NCBI GenBank assembly: GCA_027083475.1
Contig: JALWON010000398.1
Location: 1-11,570 of the forward strand
Length of the DNA stretch: 11,570 nucleotides
Direction of reading: 5' to 3'
DNA from: Sulfurimonas sp.
Lineage (GTDB): Bacteria; Campylobacterota; Campylobacteria; Campylobacterales; Sulfurimonadaceae
In this document: one piece after another, positions 1 to 6,788 of the stretch
Layout: every line of letters begins with the position of its first letter
Position numbering within the stretch: the stretch's first letter is position 1
The notes under the pieces: generated by a model
What the model was told of the DNA's origin: nothing
Databases searched by the model: none
What the model saw: the letters and a program-made list of their open reading frames with translations, nothing else
Made by a program: the position numbers and the translations under genes

Positions 1-578
1 CACAGTCGCCAATTAACATTGCATCGAGTCAAACAGTCGCAATGGATAGCCGATACAGACTCCAAATAGATGCAGATATAAATACAATGGCAAAAGTTGT
101 TGATAATGGACACTCTATTAAAGTGACACCAGAAAAAGCAGGAACAATCACTTTTAATGGAGAAACTTTTCAATTGTTGCAATTTCATTTTCATGGAAAA
201 TCTGAACATACAGTTGATGGGAAGCAGTATGATATGGTAGCTCATATGGTACATCAAAATCCAAAAACAAAACAGTATGCTGTTGTAGCTGTTTTCTTTA
301 CAAAAGGAAAAGCAAGTCCAATTTTAGATACAATCATAAACAATGTAGGCGATAAGACTAGATTAAATCCTCAAGATTTGTTACCAGAAAACAGCTCTGC
401 GTATTATCATTACTTAGGTTCTTTTACAACACCACCATGTACGGAAAATGTGCAATGGTACCTCTTGAAAAATCCAAAAACAGCTTCTGCTGCACAGATT
501 GAGCATTTTAGAAAGTACTATACAGAGAATGAACGTCCAATACAAAAACTTTATGGCAGAAAAATAGAGTCTAATTAA
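1..578 (+). CDS. alpha-class carbonic anhydrase, 5' end cut by window edge
   Basis: Interconverts CO2 and bicarbonate, probably in the periplasm because this bacterial class is normally exported; the signal peptide would lie off the window. The frame is open from base 3 and reads QSPINI at once, the hallmark near the start of the mature alpha-CA domain, so the first ATG at 42 is internal. Using human CA II numbering, the proton shuttle His64 is present (NGHS), the zinc ligands His94 and His96 lie in QFHFHGKSEH, which also holds Glu106, and the third ligand His119 lies in AHMVH. The TTPP substrate-pocket motif (Thr199/Thr200) and a C-terminal RPIQ are also present. One oddity is that the residue matching Glu117, which hydrogen-bonds His119, is Val. 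About 192 residues are visible, most of the domain. Family assignment is very firm; activity is less certain because of the Val. Confidence 0.95.
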   Translation, partial: QSPINIASSQTVAMDSRYRLQIDADINTMAKVVDNGHSIKVTPEKAGTITFNGETFQLLQFHFHGKSEHTVDGKQYDMVAHMVHQNPKTKQYAVVAVFFTKGKASPILDTIINNVGDKTRLNPQDLLPENSSAYYHYLGSFTTPPCTENVQWYLLKNPKTASAAQIEHFRKYYTENERPIQKLYGRKIESN

Positions 579-590
579 TACAATTTAATA

Positions 591-596
591 TATAAT
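591..596 (+). promoter_or_regulatory. candidate -10 box (TATAAT) before the solute-binding protein gene
   Basis: A perfect TATAAT lies in the 43-base gap after the carbonic anhydrase gene. A start about 7 bases downstream, near 603, would leave a leader of about 19 bases before the GTG at 622. I see no convincing -35 box, which is common for the housekeeping sigma factor in Campylobacterota. The region is very AT-rich, so chance occurrence is possible. Confidence 0.45.
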
Positions 597-621
597 ACAC
601 CTCATAAAAAAGGGGTGTGTT
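594..621 (+). promoter_or_regulatory. hairpin covering the ribosome binding site of the next gene
   Basis: ACACCTC (597-603) pairs with GGGGTGT (612-618) with one G-U pair and an A-rich loop. The stem can extend to 594/621 with one more wobble pair. The right arm contains the AGGGG ribosome binding site (611-615) of the GTG start at 622, so the fold would hide it. The T-run that follows (628-636) begins about 10 bases after the stem and lies inside the next gene, so this is not a standard terminator. Confidence 0.45.
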
Positions 622-2124
622 GTGAAATTTTTTTTTCTCTTTCTACTATTATTTGCATTCGAGTTGAGTGCTTCTACACTCCATCTTGCAACTTCTGCAA
701 ACCCATCGCGTTTAAATCCTCTCTTAGCGACAGATTCGAGTTCTTCTGAGATTGCCAGTTTTTTGTTTAATGGTTTGGTGAAGTATGATAAAGAGTCCAA
801 AAATATTATAGGCGATTTAGCACAAAAGTTTTATTTTAAAGATAAGGTTACTTTGATATTTGAACTTAAACATGGAGTAAAATGGCATGATGGAGAGCTG
901 TTTAGTGCCAAAGATGTGCTTTTTACTTATAAAACACTCATATCCCCAAAGGTAGTGTCCCCTTATAGTGCAGGGTTTCGTTTTGTAAAAAGTGTGAAAA
1001 TACTTGATGAGTATACTGTAGAAGTTATTTATAAGAAACCATACTTTAAAGCATTAGAGACTTGGATGATGGGAATTCTCCCTGAGCATATTTTAAAAGA
1101 TGAAAAAAACTTTATGAGTGCAAAGTTTAATACACATCCTATAGGAACAGGGGCTTACAAGCTTACACAACTTGAATATTCGAAAAATATTGAACTCACA
1201 GCATTTGATGATTATTTCCAAGGCAGAGCGAAGATAGACACAATCTCTTTTCATGTCATAGCTGATCCACTTACACGGTTTTTAATGTTGAAGTCTTCTG
1301 CATTAGACATTGGAAATGTAGAACCAATGGCCTATGAGAGACAGCTTAATAAAGCCTTCTTTGAGAAATTTAATATGTATGAAAATATAACACTCTCCTA
1401 CACGTATCTTGGGTTTAATTTGCGTTTAAAGAAGTTTCAAAACCCAGATGTGCGTAAAGCACTCTCTCTTGGTATAGATAGGCAAAAGATCGTTGATATT
1501 CTTTTTTTTAGCCATGCAAAAGTTTGTACAGGCCCTTTTTTGCCGGGAACAGTTGCGTTTAACGAGCAAGTTCAAGCTCCCAAACGAGACATACAACAAG
1601 CAAAAGCATTACTTAAAAAAGCAGGTTACACACAAGAACATCCTTTTACATTTGAGATTGTAACATCAAACTCAAGCCCTGTTAGACCCTATGCAGCCGA
1701 GATTATACAGTACCAACTCAAGCAAATTGGTGTCAAAGTGTCACTTAGAGTCATGGAGTGGCAAGCTTTTTTAAATATGGTAGTGTTTCCTCATAAATTT
1801 GATGCCGTTTTATTGGGATGGGGCTTGTCGCCTACACCAGACCCTTATATGTTTTGGCATAGCAATAGCGATAAAAAAGGTGGTTTTAATCTTGTAGGGT
1901 ATCATAACCCTAAGATTGATAGGATGATAGAAGAGTCTCAGACGATGATAGATAGAGAAAAATTAGGCAAAGTATGGCAAGAGATGTTTAAAATCATCAC
2001 AGATGATAATCCCTATCTTTTTTTATACATCCCCAACTCAATCACAGCAGTCAATAAAAAAATTAAAAATATAGACCCAAGTTTACAGGGTATTTGGCAT
2101 AATTATATACGATGGGAGAAATAG
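622..2124 (+). CDS. periplasmic peptide-type ABC transporter substrate-binding protein (SBP family 5)
   Basis: Probably binds peptides or a related small solute in the periplasm for an ABC importer (OppA/DppA/NikA-like fold, PF00496). Residues 1-18 form a signal peptide (one Lys, then a run of Phe and Leu) ending near LSAS. No lipobox Cys is present, so the protein should be soluble rather than a lipoprotein. The mature part opens with HLATSANPSRLNPLLATDSS, the usual family start, and carries LKHGVKWHDGELFSAKDVLF and, near residues 275-290, VRKALSLGIDRQKIV. Length (500 residues) is normal. The start is GTG at 622 with AGGGG upstream and gives an intact signal peptide. No permease or ATPase genes lie beside it, so its transporter partner and ligand cannot be read from context. 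The close HAD gene downstream suggests co-transcription. Confidence 0.9.
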   Translation: MKFFFLFLLLFAFELSASTLHLATSANPSRLNPLLATDSSSSEIASFLFNGLVKYDKESKNIIGDLAQKFYFKDKVTLIFELKHGVKWHDGELFSAKDVLFTYKTLISPKVVSPYSAGFRFVKSVKILDEYTVEVIYKKPYFKALETWMMGILPEHILKDEKNFMSAKFNTHPIGTGAYKLTQLEYSKNIELTAFDDYFQGRAKIDTISFHVIADPLTRFLMLKSSALDIGNVEPMAYERQLNKAFFEKFNMYENITLSYTYLGFNLRLKKFQNPDVRKALSLGIDRQKIVDILFFSHAKVCTGPFLPGTVAFNEQVQAPKRDIQQAKALLKKAGYTQEHPFTFEIVTSNSSPVRPYAAEIIQYQLKQIGVKVSLRVMEWQAFLNMVVFPHKFDAVLLGWGLSPTPDPYMFWHSNSDKKGGFNLVGYHNPKIDRMIEESQTMIDREKLGKVWQEMFKIITDDNPYLFLYIPNSITAVNKKIKNIDPSLQGIWHNYIRWEK

Positions 2125-2126
2125 TA

Positions 2127-2777
2127 GTGATCATACTTTTTGATTTAGATGGGACTTTGATAGACTCGACAGAGGCAATTTTGGAGTGTTTTCATCATAC
2201 TTTTGATGTTTTTCATTACCCGCAACCAAGTGATGAAGCTATAAAAGCGCTTATAGGTTACCCTTTAGATAGCATGTATGCAGATTTAGGTGTAGAAAAA
2301 GAGAGAGTTTGGGATTTTGTAGCGAGGTATAAAGAGTGTTATAGAAAAATATCTACAGAGAAAACATTTTTGTTACAAAACGCAAGAGAAGCAGTCGAGC
2401 AAGCAAGCCAATTTGCTCGTTTAGGCATTGTCACGACAAAAACAGGGGCTTATTCGAAGATATTAATGGAAAACTTTGGTCTCATGCATCATTTTGATGT
2501 TTTAATTGGACGTGAAGATGTAGAGAAGCCTAAGCCAAATGCAGAACCTATTCTCAAAGCACTTGAACACTTTGCTGTAACAGATAAAGAAGTATGGATG
2601 ATAGGAGATACAGAGCTAGATCTTAAAAGTGCACAGAGTGCAAAGATAAATGCTATTGGTGTGTTATGCGGGTATGGGAGTATAAAAAATTTACAACACT
2701 ATACAGAGCATTTGTCAGCCAATGCATATGAAGCTGTACAATATTTGAAAAGTAGAAAATACTCACACTCAAACTAA
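2127..2777 (+). CDS. HAD-superfamily hydrolase, phosphoglycolate phosphatase-like
   Basis: Likely a cytoplasmic phosphatase for a small phosphorylated metabolite, in the Gph/PpaX branch of the HAD family. With the start at 2127 the protein has 216 residues and opens MIILFDLDGTLIDS, giving the nucleophile Asp6 and acid/base Asp8. Motif II is the Thr pair in GIVTTKTG (about residue 104), motif III the Lys in KPKPN (about 134), and motif IV is GDTELD (about 160). A helical cap lies between motifs I and II. I prefer the GTG at 2127 because GGGAGA at 2114-2119 is well spaced for it and the protein then begins in the usual way. An ATG at 2112 would add five residues, has no ribosome binding site and overlaps the upstream gene. 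Substrate cannot be decided from sequence; phosphoglycolate, pyrophosphate or a sugar phosphate are all possible. Confidence 0.88.
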   Translation: MIILFDLDGTLIDSTEAILECFHHTFDVFHYPQPSDEAIKALIGYPLDSMYADLGVEKERVWDFVARYKECYRKISTEKTFLLQNAREAVEQASQFARLGIVTTKTGAYSKILMENFGLMHHFDVLIGREDVEKPKPNAEPILKALEHFAVTDKEVWMIGDTELDLKSAQSAKINAIGVLCGYGSIKNLQHYTEHLSANAYEAVQYLKSRKYSHSN

Positions 2778-2896
2778 GAAAATGATTAGAGTTAAAATAT
2801 CAAGCTATATTTAAGTGCGACTTGCCTAAAATACTAGAAATAGAACTATATAGAAAACACTTTTAATATGTTTCTTAACAAACTCAAGGAGAATAT
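2778..2896 (+). promoter_or_regulatory. intergenic region with probable por operon promoter
   Basis: This AT-rich gap of 119 bases holds an imperfect inverted repeat (2792-2800 with 2807-2814, loop CAAGCT) and possible -10 boxes at 2847-2854 (TATATA/TATAGA), without a clear -35. A strong ribosome binding site AAGGAG (2886-2891) precedes porG. That a promoter lies here is inferred from the gap and the start of a new operon; the exact boxes are uncertain. Confidence 0.35.
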
Positions 2897-3454
2897 ATGC
2901 TAGAGATTAGATGGCATAGTCGTGCTGGACAGGGTGCTGTAACAGGTGCAAAAGGTTTAGCAGATGTAATTTCGACAACAGGTAAGCATGTACAGGCTTT
3001 CGCATTTTATGGATCTGCTAAGCGTGGAGCTGCCATGACAGCTTACAATCGTGTAAATGATGAAGTTATTATGAATCATGAAAAATATATGGAGCCGGAT
3101 TATGTATTTGTTATTGATCCAGCACTTGTATATACGACAGATGTAACTATAAATGCAAAAGAAAATACTATTTTTATAATTACTACACACATGAGTACAG
3201 AAGAACTCGTTGCTTCTCAGCCTAAACTCGAGGGAAAAACAGTTTATACTGTTGATTGTATTAAGATTGCACAAGAGACAATTGGTCGTGCGATTCCAAA
3301 TACTCCAATGCTTGGTGCATTTATGAAGATTTCTGAAATGTATGACATAGAATTTTTTAAAGAGAGTATGAAAAGAATTCTCGCAAAATTACCACAAAAA
3401 ATTGTTGATGCAAATATGTTGGCTATCCAACGTGCATATGATGAAGTGAAATAA
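2897..3454 (+). CDS. porG: pyruvate:acceptor oxidoreductase, gamma subunit
   Basis: Gamma subunit of the four-subunit pyruvate:ferredoxin/flavodoxin oxidoreductase (called PorC in Helicobacter), which interconverts pyruvate plus CoA with acetyl-CoA plus CO2 in the cytoplasm. The 185-residue protein opens with EIRWHSRAGQGAVTGAKGLA, the typical start of the gamma domain (PF01558). It continues with YGSAKRGAAMTAYNR and a conserved RAIPNTPMLGAF segment near residues 136-147. Length matches the Helicobacter subunit. It is the first gene of the por operon, preceded by a strong AAGGAG site and followed 9 bases later by the delta gene. The related 2-oxoglutarate enzyme (OOR) lacks this gene order, so pyruvate is the likely substrate. 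Confidence 0.95.
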   Translation: MLEIRWHSRAGQGAVTGAKGLADVISTTGKHVQAFAFYGSAKRGAAMTAYNRVNDEVIMNHEKYMEPDYVFVIDPALVYTTDVTINAKENTIFIITTHMSTEELVASQPKLEGKTVYTVDCIKIAQETIGRAIPNTPMLGAFMKISEMYDIEFFKESMKRILAKLPQKIVDANMLAIQRAYDEVK

Positions 3455-3463
3455 GGAACTAAT

Positions 3464-3859
3464 ATGGCAAATACAGGTTGGGATGAATTTGAAATAGGAG
3501 CTATGCTTCGTACATTTGAAGGTGAAGCAGGCGATATAGCTGGGACACTTCAAGAAGATAGAAATTATACACAAAACAGCTCTTTTAGTGCGAGTGTTGC
3601 TGATTGGAGAATTGAAAAACCAGTTTTTAACAAAGATTTTTGTATTGATTGTCAGTTTTGTTGGGTTTATTGTCCAGATTTGTCAATCATCTCTAGAGAT
3701 AAAAAAATGATTGGTGTAGATATGGATCACTGTAAAGGGTGTGGAATTTGTGTTGAGGTTTGTCCTACAAACCCTAAATCACTCTTAATGTTCCCAGAAA
3801 AAGATGATGAAGAAGAAGTAATCGCTGGTTGGCCAGAAAAAGAAAAGAAGGAAAAATAG
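3464..3859 (+). CDS. porD: pyruvate:acceptor oxidoreductase, delta (2x[4Fe-4S] ferredoxin-like) subunit
   Basis: Carries electrons between the active site in the beta subunit and the external ferredoxin or flavodoxin. Two classical CxxCxxCxxxCP motifs are visible: Cys60, 63, 66 and 70 in CIDCQFCWVYCP, and Cys90, 93, 96 and 100 in CKGCGICVEVCP, so it should hold two [4Fe-4S] clusters. Residues 1-55 form the N-terminal extension typical of Campylobacterota PorD, and the tail is highly charged, ending in a Lys/Glu run. Length of 131 residues matches the Helicobacter protein. The ribosome binding site AAGGA overlaps the porG stop, and the stop codon directly abuts the porA ATG, so translation of the subunits is probably coupled. 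Confidence 0.96.
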   Translation: MANTGWDEFEIGAMLRTFEGEAGDIAGTLQEDRNYTQNSSFSASVADWRIEKPVFNKDFCIDCQFCWVYCPDLSIISRDKKMIGVDMDHCKGCGICVEVCPTNPKSLLMFPEKDDEEEVIAGWPEKEKKEK

Positions 3860-5083
3860 ATGGCATTTGATAAAGTCGAATTAAAAGATATTGAAGTATG
3901 GGATGGTAACTTTGCAGCTTCTCAGGCAATGAGACAGTGTCAAATAGATGTTGTTGCTGCATACCCTATTACTCCATCGACTCCAATTGTTGAGGGTTAT
4001 GGAAACATGAAGGCAAATAACCTTATTGAGGGTGAATTTGTAATGGTTGAGTCTGAACATGCCGCGATGAGTGGTTGTATTGGTGCAGCTGCTGCTGGTG
4101 GGCGTGTAGCTACTGCGACATCAAGCCAAGGTTTTGCACTGATGGTAGAGACACTTTATCAAGCATCTGGTATGCGTTTACCAATTGTGCTCAATGTTGT
4201 GAACCGTGCCTTAGCTGCGCCACTGAATGTAAACGGTGACCATTCAGATATGTATCTTGGACGTGACAGTGGTTGGATACAACTTGATGCGTATTGTCCT
4301 CAAGATGCATACGATATGAACTTTATAGCATTTAAAGTTGCTGAAGATCATGATGTAAGACTTCCATGTATGGTACACCAAGATGGTTTCATGACTTCGC
4401 ATACTGCACAAGGTGTGCATACATTAGATGATGATACTGCATATGGTTTTGTAGGGGAATTTAAACCTATGAATGATATGCTTGATTTTGAGCATCCTGT
4501 AACACATGGTGTACAGACGGAAGAAGATTGGCACTTTGAGCATAAAGCACGTCAGCATAATGACCTTATGACAAAAGTTTTACCAAAAATTCAAGCTGCA
4601 TTTGATGATTTTGAAAAAATCTCAGGTCGTAAATATAACATTGTTGAAAAGTATGACATGGAAGATGCAGATGTTGCAGTAGTTTGTATGGGTACTTCAG
4701 TAGAAACTGCTCGTGAAGTAGCGGGTGAAATGAGAGAAAAAGGCATTAAAGCAGGTGTTGTAGGGCTTCGTGTTGTACGTCCTTTCCCATTTTTTGAGAT
4801 TGCAGAAGCACTGAAAGAAGTAAAAGCGATTGCTGCACTTGATAGAAGTTCACCAAACGGTGCTCCGGGTATGTTGTTTAATGAAATTGCTGGTTGTTTA
4901 ATCAACACACCTGCAAATCCTATGCTTTCTGGTTTTGTGTATGGTCTTGGTGGCCGTGACTTAACGAAAAAACATTTAGTTGAAATTTATACACAATTAC
5001 AAGCAAATGTTGATGCTGGAAAACTCACAACACCACAACAACAATTCATCGGTGTTCGTGGACCGAAATTATCATTTTTATAA
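3860..5083 (+). CDS. porA: pyruvate:acceptor oxidoreductase, alpha subunit
   Basis: Alpha subunit (407 residues) of pyruvate synthase/oxidoreductase; it helps form the thiamine diphosphate and substrate site together with PorB. The N-terminal pyrimidine-binding-type domain shows AAYPITPSTPIVE (about residues 33-45), the conserved ESEHAAMSGCIGAAAAGGR and ATSSQGFALM. The C-terminal transketolase-like domain has AVVCMGTS and GVVGLRVVRPFPF. The start is ATG at 3860, immediately after the porD stop; no separate strong ribosome binding site is needed if translation is coupled, although AAGAAGGAA lies just upstream in porD. In a reductive TCA autotroph the enzyme would work in the carboxylating direction; in a heterotrophic relative it would oxidise pyruvate. 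The sequence itself does not show direction. Confidence 0.96.
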   Translation: MAFDKVELKDIEVWDGNFAASQAMRQCQIDVVAAYPITPSTPIVEGYGNMKANNLIEGEFVMVESEHAAMSGCIGAAAAGGRVATATSSQGFALMVETLYQASGMRLPIVLNVVNRALAAPLNVNGDHSDMYLGRDSGWIQLDAYCPQDAYDMNFIAFKVAEDHDVRLPCMVHQDGFMTSHTAQGVHTLDDDTAYGFVGEFKPMNDMLDFEHPVTHGVQTEEDWHFEHKARQHNDLMTKVLPKIQAAFDDFEKISGRKYNIVEKYDMEDADVAVVCMGTSVETAREVAGEMREKGIKAGVVGLRVVRPFPFFEIAEALKEVKAIAALDRSSPNGAPGMLFNEIAGCLINTPANPMLSGFVYGLGGRDLTKKHLVEIYTQLQANVDAGKLTTPQQQFIGVRGPKLSFL

Positions 5084-5093
5084 GGAGAAAACT

Positions 5094-6050
5094 ATGAGTG
5101 AAATGAAAAAAATTAAAAACTTAAAAGAGTTTTCTACATCAGCAGATCGTTTTGAGGGTGCAAACCTTCTTTGTCCGGGTTGTGCACACTCTATCATCGT
5201 TCGTGAAGTGTTAAACGCAACGAATGATGATTTAGTTCTTGCTGCTTCAACAGGGTGTTTGGAAGTGTGTACAGCGGTATATCCATATACTTCATGGGAT
5301 GCTTCTTGGATTCATATTGGTTTTGAGAATGGTTCTACTGCAGTTGCAGGTGCTGAAGCGATGTATAATGCACTTAAAACAAAAGGCCGCCTTAAGCAGC
5401 CTGAGCGTAATCCAAAGTTTGTAGCTTTTGGTGGTGATGGTGCTTCTTATGACATCGGTTTTCAGTGGATTTCTGGTTGTATGGAACGTGGTCACAATAT
5501 GATGTATGTTGTTTTAGATAATGAAGTTTATGCAAATACAGGTGGACAACGTTCATCTTCAACACCAATTGGATCAAGTACAACAACTGCACCAGCAGGG
5601 AAAGTAAGTTATGGTGAGAGAAAAAATAAAAAAGACATGGTTTCTATTATGGCTGCTCACCAAATTCCATACTCTGCACAAGTTGCGCCAAATAAATGGA
5701 AAGATATGGTGAAAAAAATCCAACATGGTATGGCAGTTGAGGGACCAGTATTTATTAATGCAGTTTCTCCTTGTACAACTGAGTGGAAATTTGATCCAAA
5801 AGATACAATGCACATCACAGATTTAGCAACTGATTCTTTAGTTTTCCCACTTTATGAGATTATTGATAACCATGAACTTAACATTACATACAGACCTAAG
5901 AATGTTGTTCCTGTTGAAGAGTATATGGCCGCACAAGGGCGTTTTAAACACCTTTTCAAAGATGAGTATAAATACTTAATCAAAGAGTGGCAAGAGCGTG
6001 TTGATGCGAACTGGGCGTACTTACAACGCCGAGAAGAAGCTCGCGTATAG
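5094..6050 (+). CDS. porB: pyruvate:acceptor oxidoreductase, beta (thiamine diphosphate-binding) subunit
   Basis: Catalytic beta subunit (318 residues) that binds thiamine diphosphate and a [4Fe-4S] cluster. CPGCAH gives Cys27 and Cys30; Cys55 in TGCLEVC and a Cys in SPCTTEW complete the usual four cluster ligands. The cofactor motif runs from GGDGASYD (about residue 113) to LDNEVYANTGGQ (about 141-152), followed by the family segment SSSTPIGSSTTTAPAGK. The start is the ATG at 5094, with AAGGAG at 5082-5087 overlapping the porA stop. The longer reading from 4980 would lie inside porA and is unlikely. It is the last gene of the por operon and is followed by a repeat-rich gap. Confidence 0.96.
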   Translation: MSEMKKIKNLKEFSTSADRFEGANLLCPGCAHSIIVREVLNATNDDLVLAASTGCLEVCTAVYPYTSWDASWIHIGFENGSTAVAGAEAMYNALKTKGRLKQPERNPKFVAFGGDGASYDIGFQWISGCMERGHNMMYVVLDNEVYANTGGQRSSSTPIGSSTTTAPAGKVSYGERKNKKDMVSIMAAHQIPYSAQVAPNKWKDMVKKIQHGMAVEGPVFINAVSPCTTEWKFDPKDTMHITDLATDSLVFPLYEIIDNHELNITYRPKNVVPVEEYMAAQGRFKHLFKDEYKYLIKEWQERVDANWAYLQRREEARV

Positions 6051-6051
6051 T

Positions 6052-6067
6052 TGAAGTCCTAGCTTCA
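6052..6067 (+). repeat. short hairpin just after porB
   Basis: TGAAG pairs with CTTCA, plus one T-G pair, around a CCTA loop, 1 base after the porB stop. No T-run follows, so it may stabilise the mRNA end rather than terminate transcription. It is the first of several inverted repeats in this gap. Confidence 0.45.
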
Positions 6068-6071
6068 GCAT

Positions 6072-6109
6072 TGCACCCGAGCAAAGCGACAAAGTGCCCT
6101 TGGGGTGCA
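6072..6109 (+). repeat. GC-rich inverted repeat with an alternative internal hairpin
   Basis: TGCACCC (6072-6078) matches GGGTGCA (6103-6109) as a perfect 7-bp inverted repeat. The right arm can instead pair with AGTGCCC (6093-6099) to make a smaller hairpin with one bulge, so two folds compete. The stretch is clearly richer in GC than its surroundings. I see no open reading frame in it. Confidence 0.5.
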
Positions 6110-6160
6110 CTAAACTCAGTTACGGTATACTATAGTACAGCCTTAAACTGAGTTTTGCAC
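6105..6160 (+). repeat. long inverted repeat in the porB-luxS gap, possible terminator or repeat element
   Basis: The left arm GTGCA-CT-AAACTCAGTT (6105-6121) matches the right arm AACTGAGTTTTGCAC (6146-6160): 15 paired bases with a two-base bulge, including an uninterrupted 10-bp core. The 24-base loop contains the palindrome TACTATAGTA (6128-6137). It could terminate the por transcript, since the core ends in a T4 run, but the loop is long and the T-run is short and pairs in the extended arm. A small repeated intergenic element is the alternative. Confidence 0.55.
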
Positions 6161-6235
6161 AATCTACTACAAATCTAAAATTTCTTTAGATTATTTCATT
6201 TTAATCTTTTTCTTCAATTTCTTATCAAACTTTTT

Positions 6236-6244
6236 TGCTACAAT
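6236..6244 (+). promoter_or_regulatory. extended -10 promoter of the luxS operon
   Basis: TGCTACAAT forms an extended -10 box (TGn-TACAAT) 28 bases before the luxS ATG. The upstream 6180-6236 is a series of T-rich tracts about one helix turn apart, the arrangement that replaces the -35 box in Campylobacter and Helicobacter housekeeping promoters. The leader would be about 22 bases and contains the ribosome binding site AAGGAT (6261-6266). Confidence 0.65.
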
Positions 6245-6272
6245 ATGCTCAATTAAAATTAAGGATATTTTT

Positions 6273-6788
6273 ATGCCATTACTCGATTCATTCACAGTAG
6301 ATCACACAATTATGCCAGCACCTGCAGTGCGAAAAGCGAAGGGAATGAAATCACCTTCTGGAGATGCTATTACGGTCTATGATTTGCGTTTTTACAAACC
6401 AAATGTTGATAAAATGGATGGTCGAGGGATTCACACCCTTGAGCACCTTTTTGCAGGTTTTATGCGTGATCATTTAAATTCTAAAAAAGTAGAGATAATT
6501 GATCTCTCACCTATGGGGTGTCGTACAGGATTTTATATGTCAGTCCTTGGGACTCCTGATGAAAAAAAAGTTGCCAAAGCTTGGAAAAAAGCGATGCAAG
6601 ATGTGTTAAAAGTAAAAAGTGAAGCAGATATTCCAGAACTCAACATTTATCAGTGTGGTACATTTAAAATGCACTCTCTGAAAAATGCTAAAAAAATAGC
6701 CAATGATATTTTAAGTGAAAAAATTGGAATTATGGATAATGAGGCATTAAAACTGAGTAAAAAGAAACTCAAGGAGATTAACGGCTAA
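6273..6788 (+). CDS. luxS: S-ribosylhomocysteine lyase
   Basis: Cleaves S-ribosylhomocysteine to homocysteine and DPD, the precursor of autoinducer-2, as part of the activated methyl cycle in the cytoplasm. The 171-residue protein has the metal-site motif HTLEH (His54, Glu57, His58), the catalytic Cys83 in MGCRTGFYM, and the third metal ligand Cys128 in YQCGTF. The N-terminus MPLLDSFTVDHT is typical. The start ATG has AAGGAT six bases upstream and its own extended -10 promoter. Its stop overlaps the next ATG (TAATG), so it heads a four-gene operon. Whether the organism uses AI-2 as a signal or only recycles the methyl-cycle by-product cannot be told from this window. Confidence 0.97.
   Translation: MPLLDSFTVDHTIMPAPAVRKAKGMKSPSGDAITVYDLRFYKPNVDKMDGRGIHTLEHLFAGFMRDHLNSKKVEIIDLSPMGCRTGFYMSVLGTPDEKKVAKAWKKAMQDVLKVKSEADIPELNIYQCGTFKMHSLKNAKKIANDILSEKIGIMDNEALKLSKKKLKEING

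Noticed and set aside
597..636. Intrinsic terminator of the carbonic anhydrase gene
   Set aside because: A stem and a T9 run are both present, but the T-run begins about 10 bases after the stem and codes for the Phe-rich signal peptide of the next gene.
585..800. Minus-strand open frame opposite the start of the solute-binding protein gene
   Set aside because: It is the complement of a signal peptide and conserved domain start; no ribosome binding site or recognisable product.
622..2124. Nickel-binding NikA assignment for the solute-binding protein
   Set aside because: The fold family includes NikA, but no nikBCDE genes are adjacent and I see no motif that separates nickel from peptide binding, so the ligand was left open.
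2957..3574. Minus-strand frames opposite porG and porD
   Set aside because: Composition (Cys, Ile, Asn rich) is that of an antisense shadow of AT-rich coding DNA.
4591..4908. 105-codon minus-strand frame opposite porA
   Set aside because: Ser/Thr/Ala-rich shadow of the conserved C-terminal domain of PorA, without start signals.
4980..5093. Longer porB reading from an ATG inside porA
   Set aside because: It would overlap porA by over 100 bases, lacks a ribosome binding site and adds residues unlike other PorB proteins; the ATG at 5094 has AAGGAG and a normal N-terminus.
5239..5813. Several short open frames on both strands inside porB
   Set aside because: They shadow a highly conserved gene, are of low complexity and rich in Cys, His and Thr, and have no start signals.
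6051..6272. A small unannotated protein gene or tRNA in the porB-luxS gap
   Set aside because: No open frame with a start signal, and no cloverleaf or acceptor/TPsiC-arm pattern could be found; the structure is made of simple inverted repeats.
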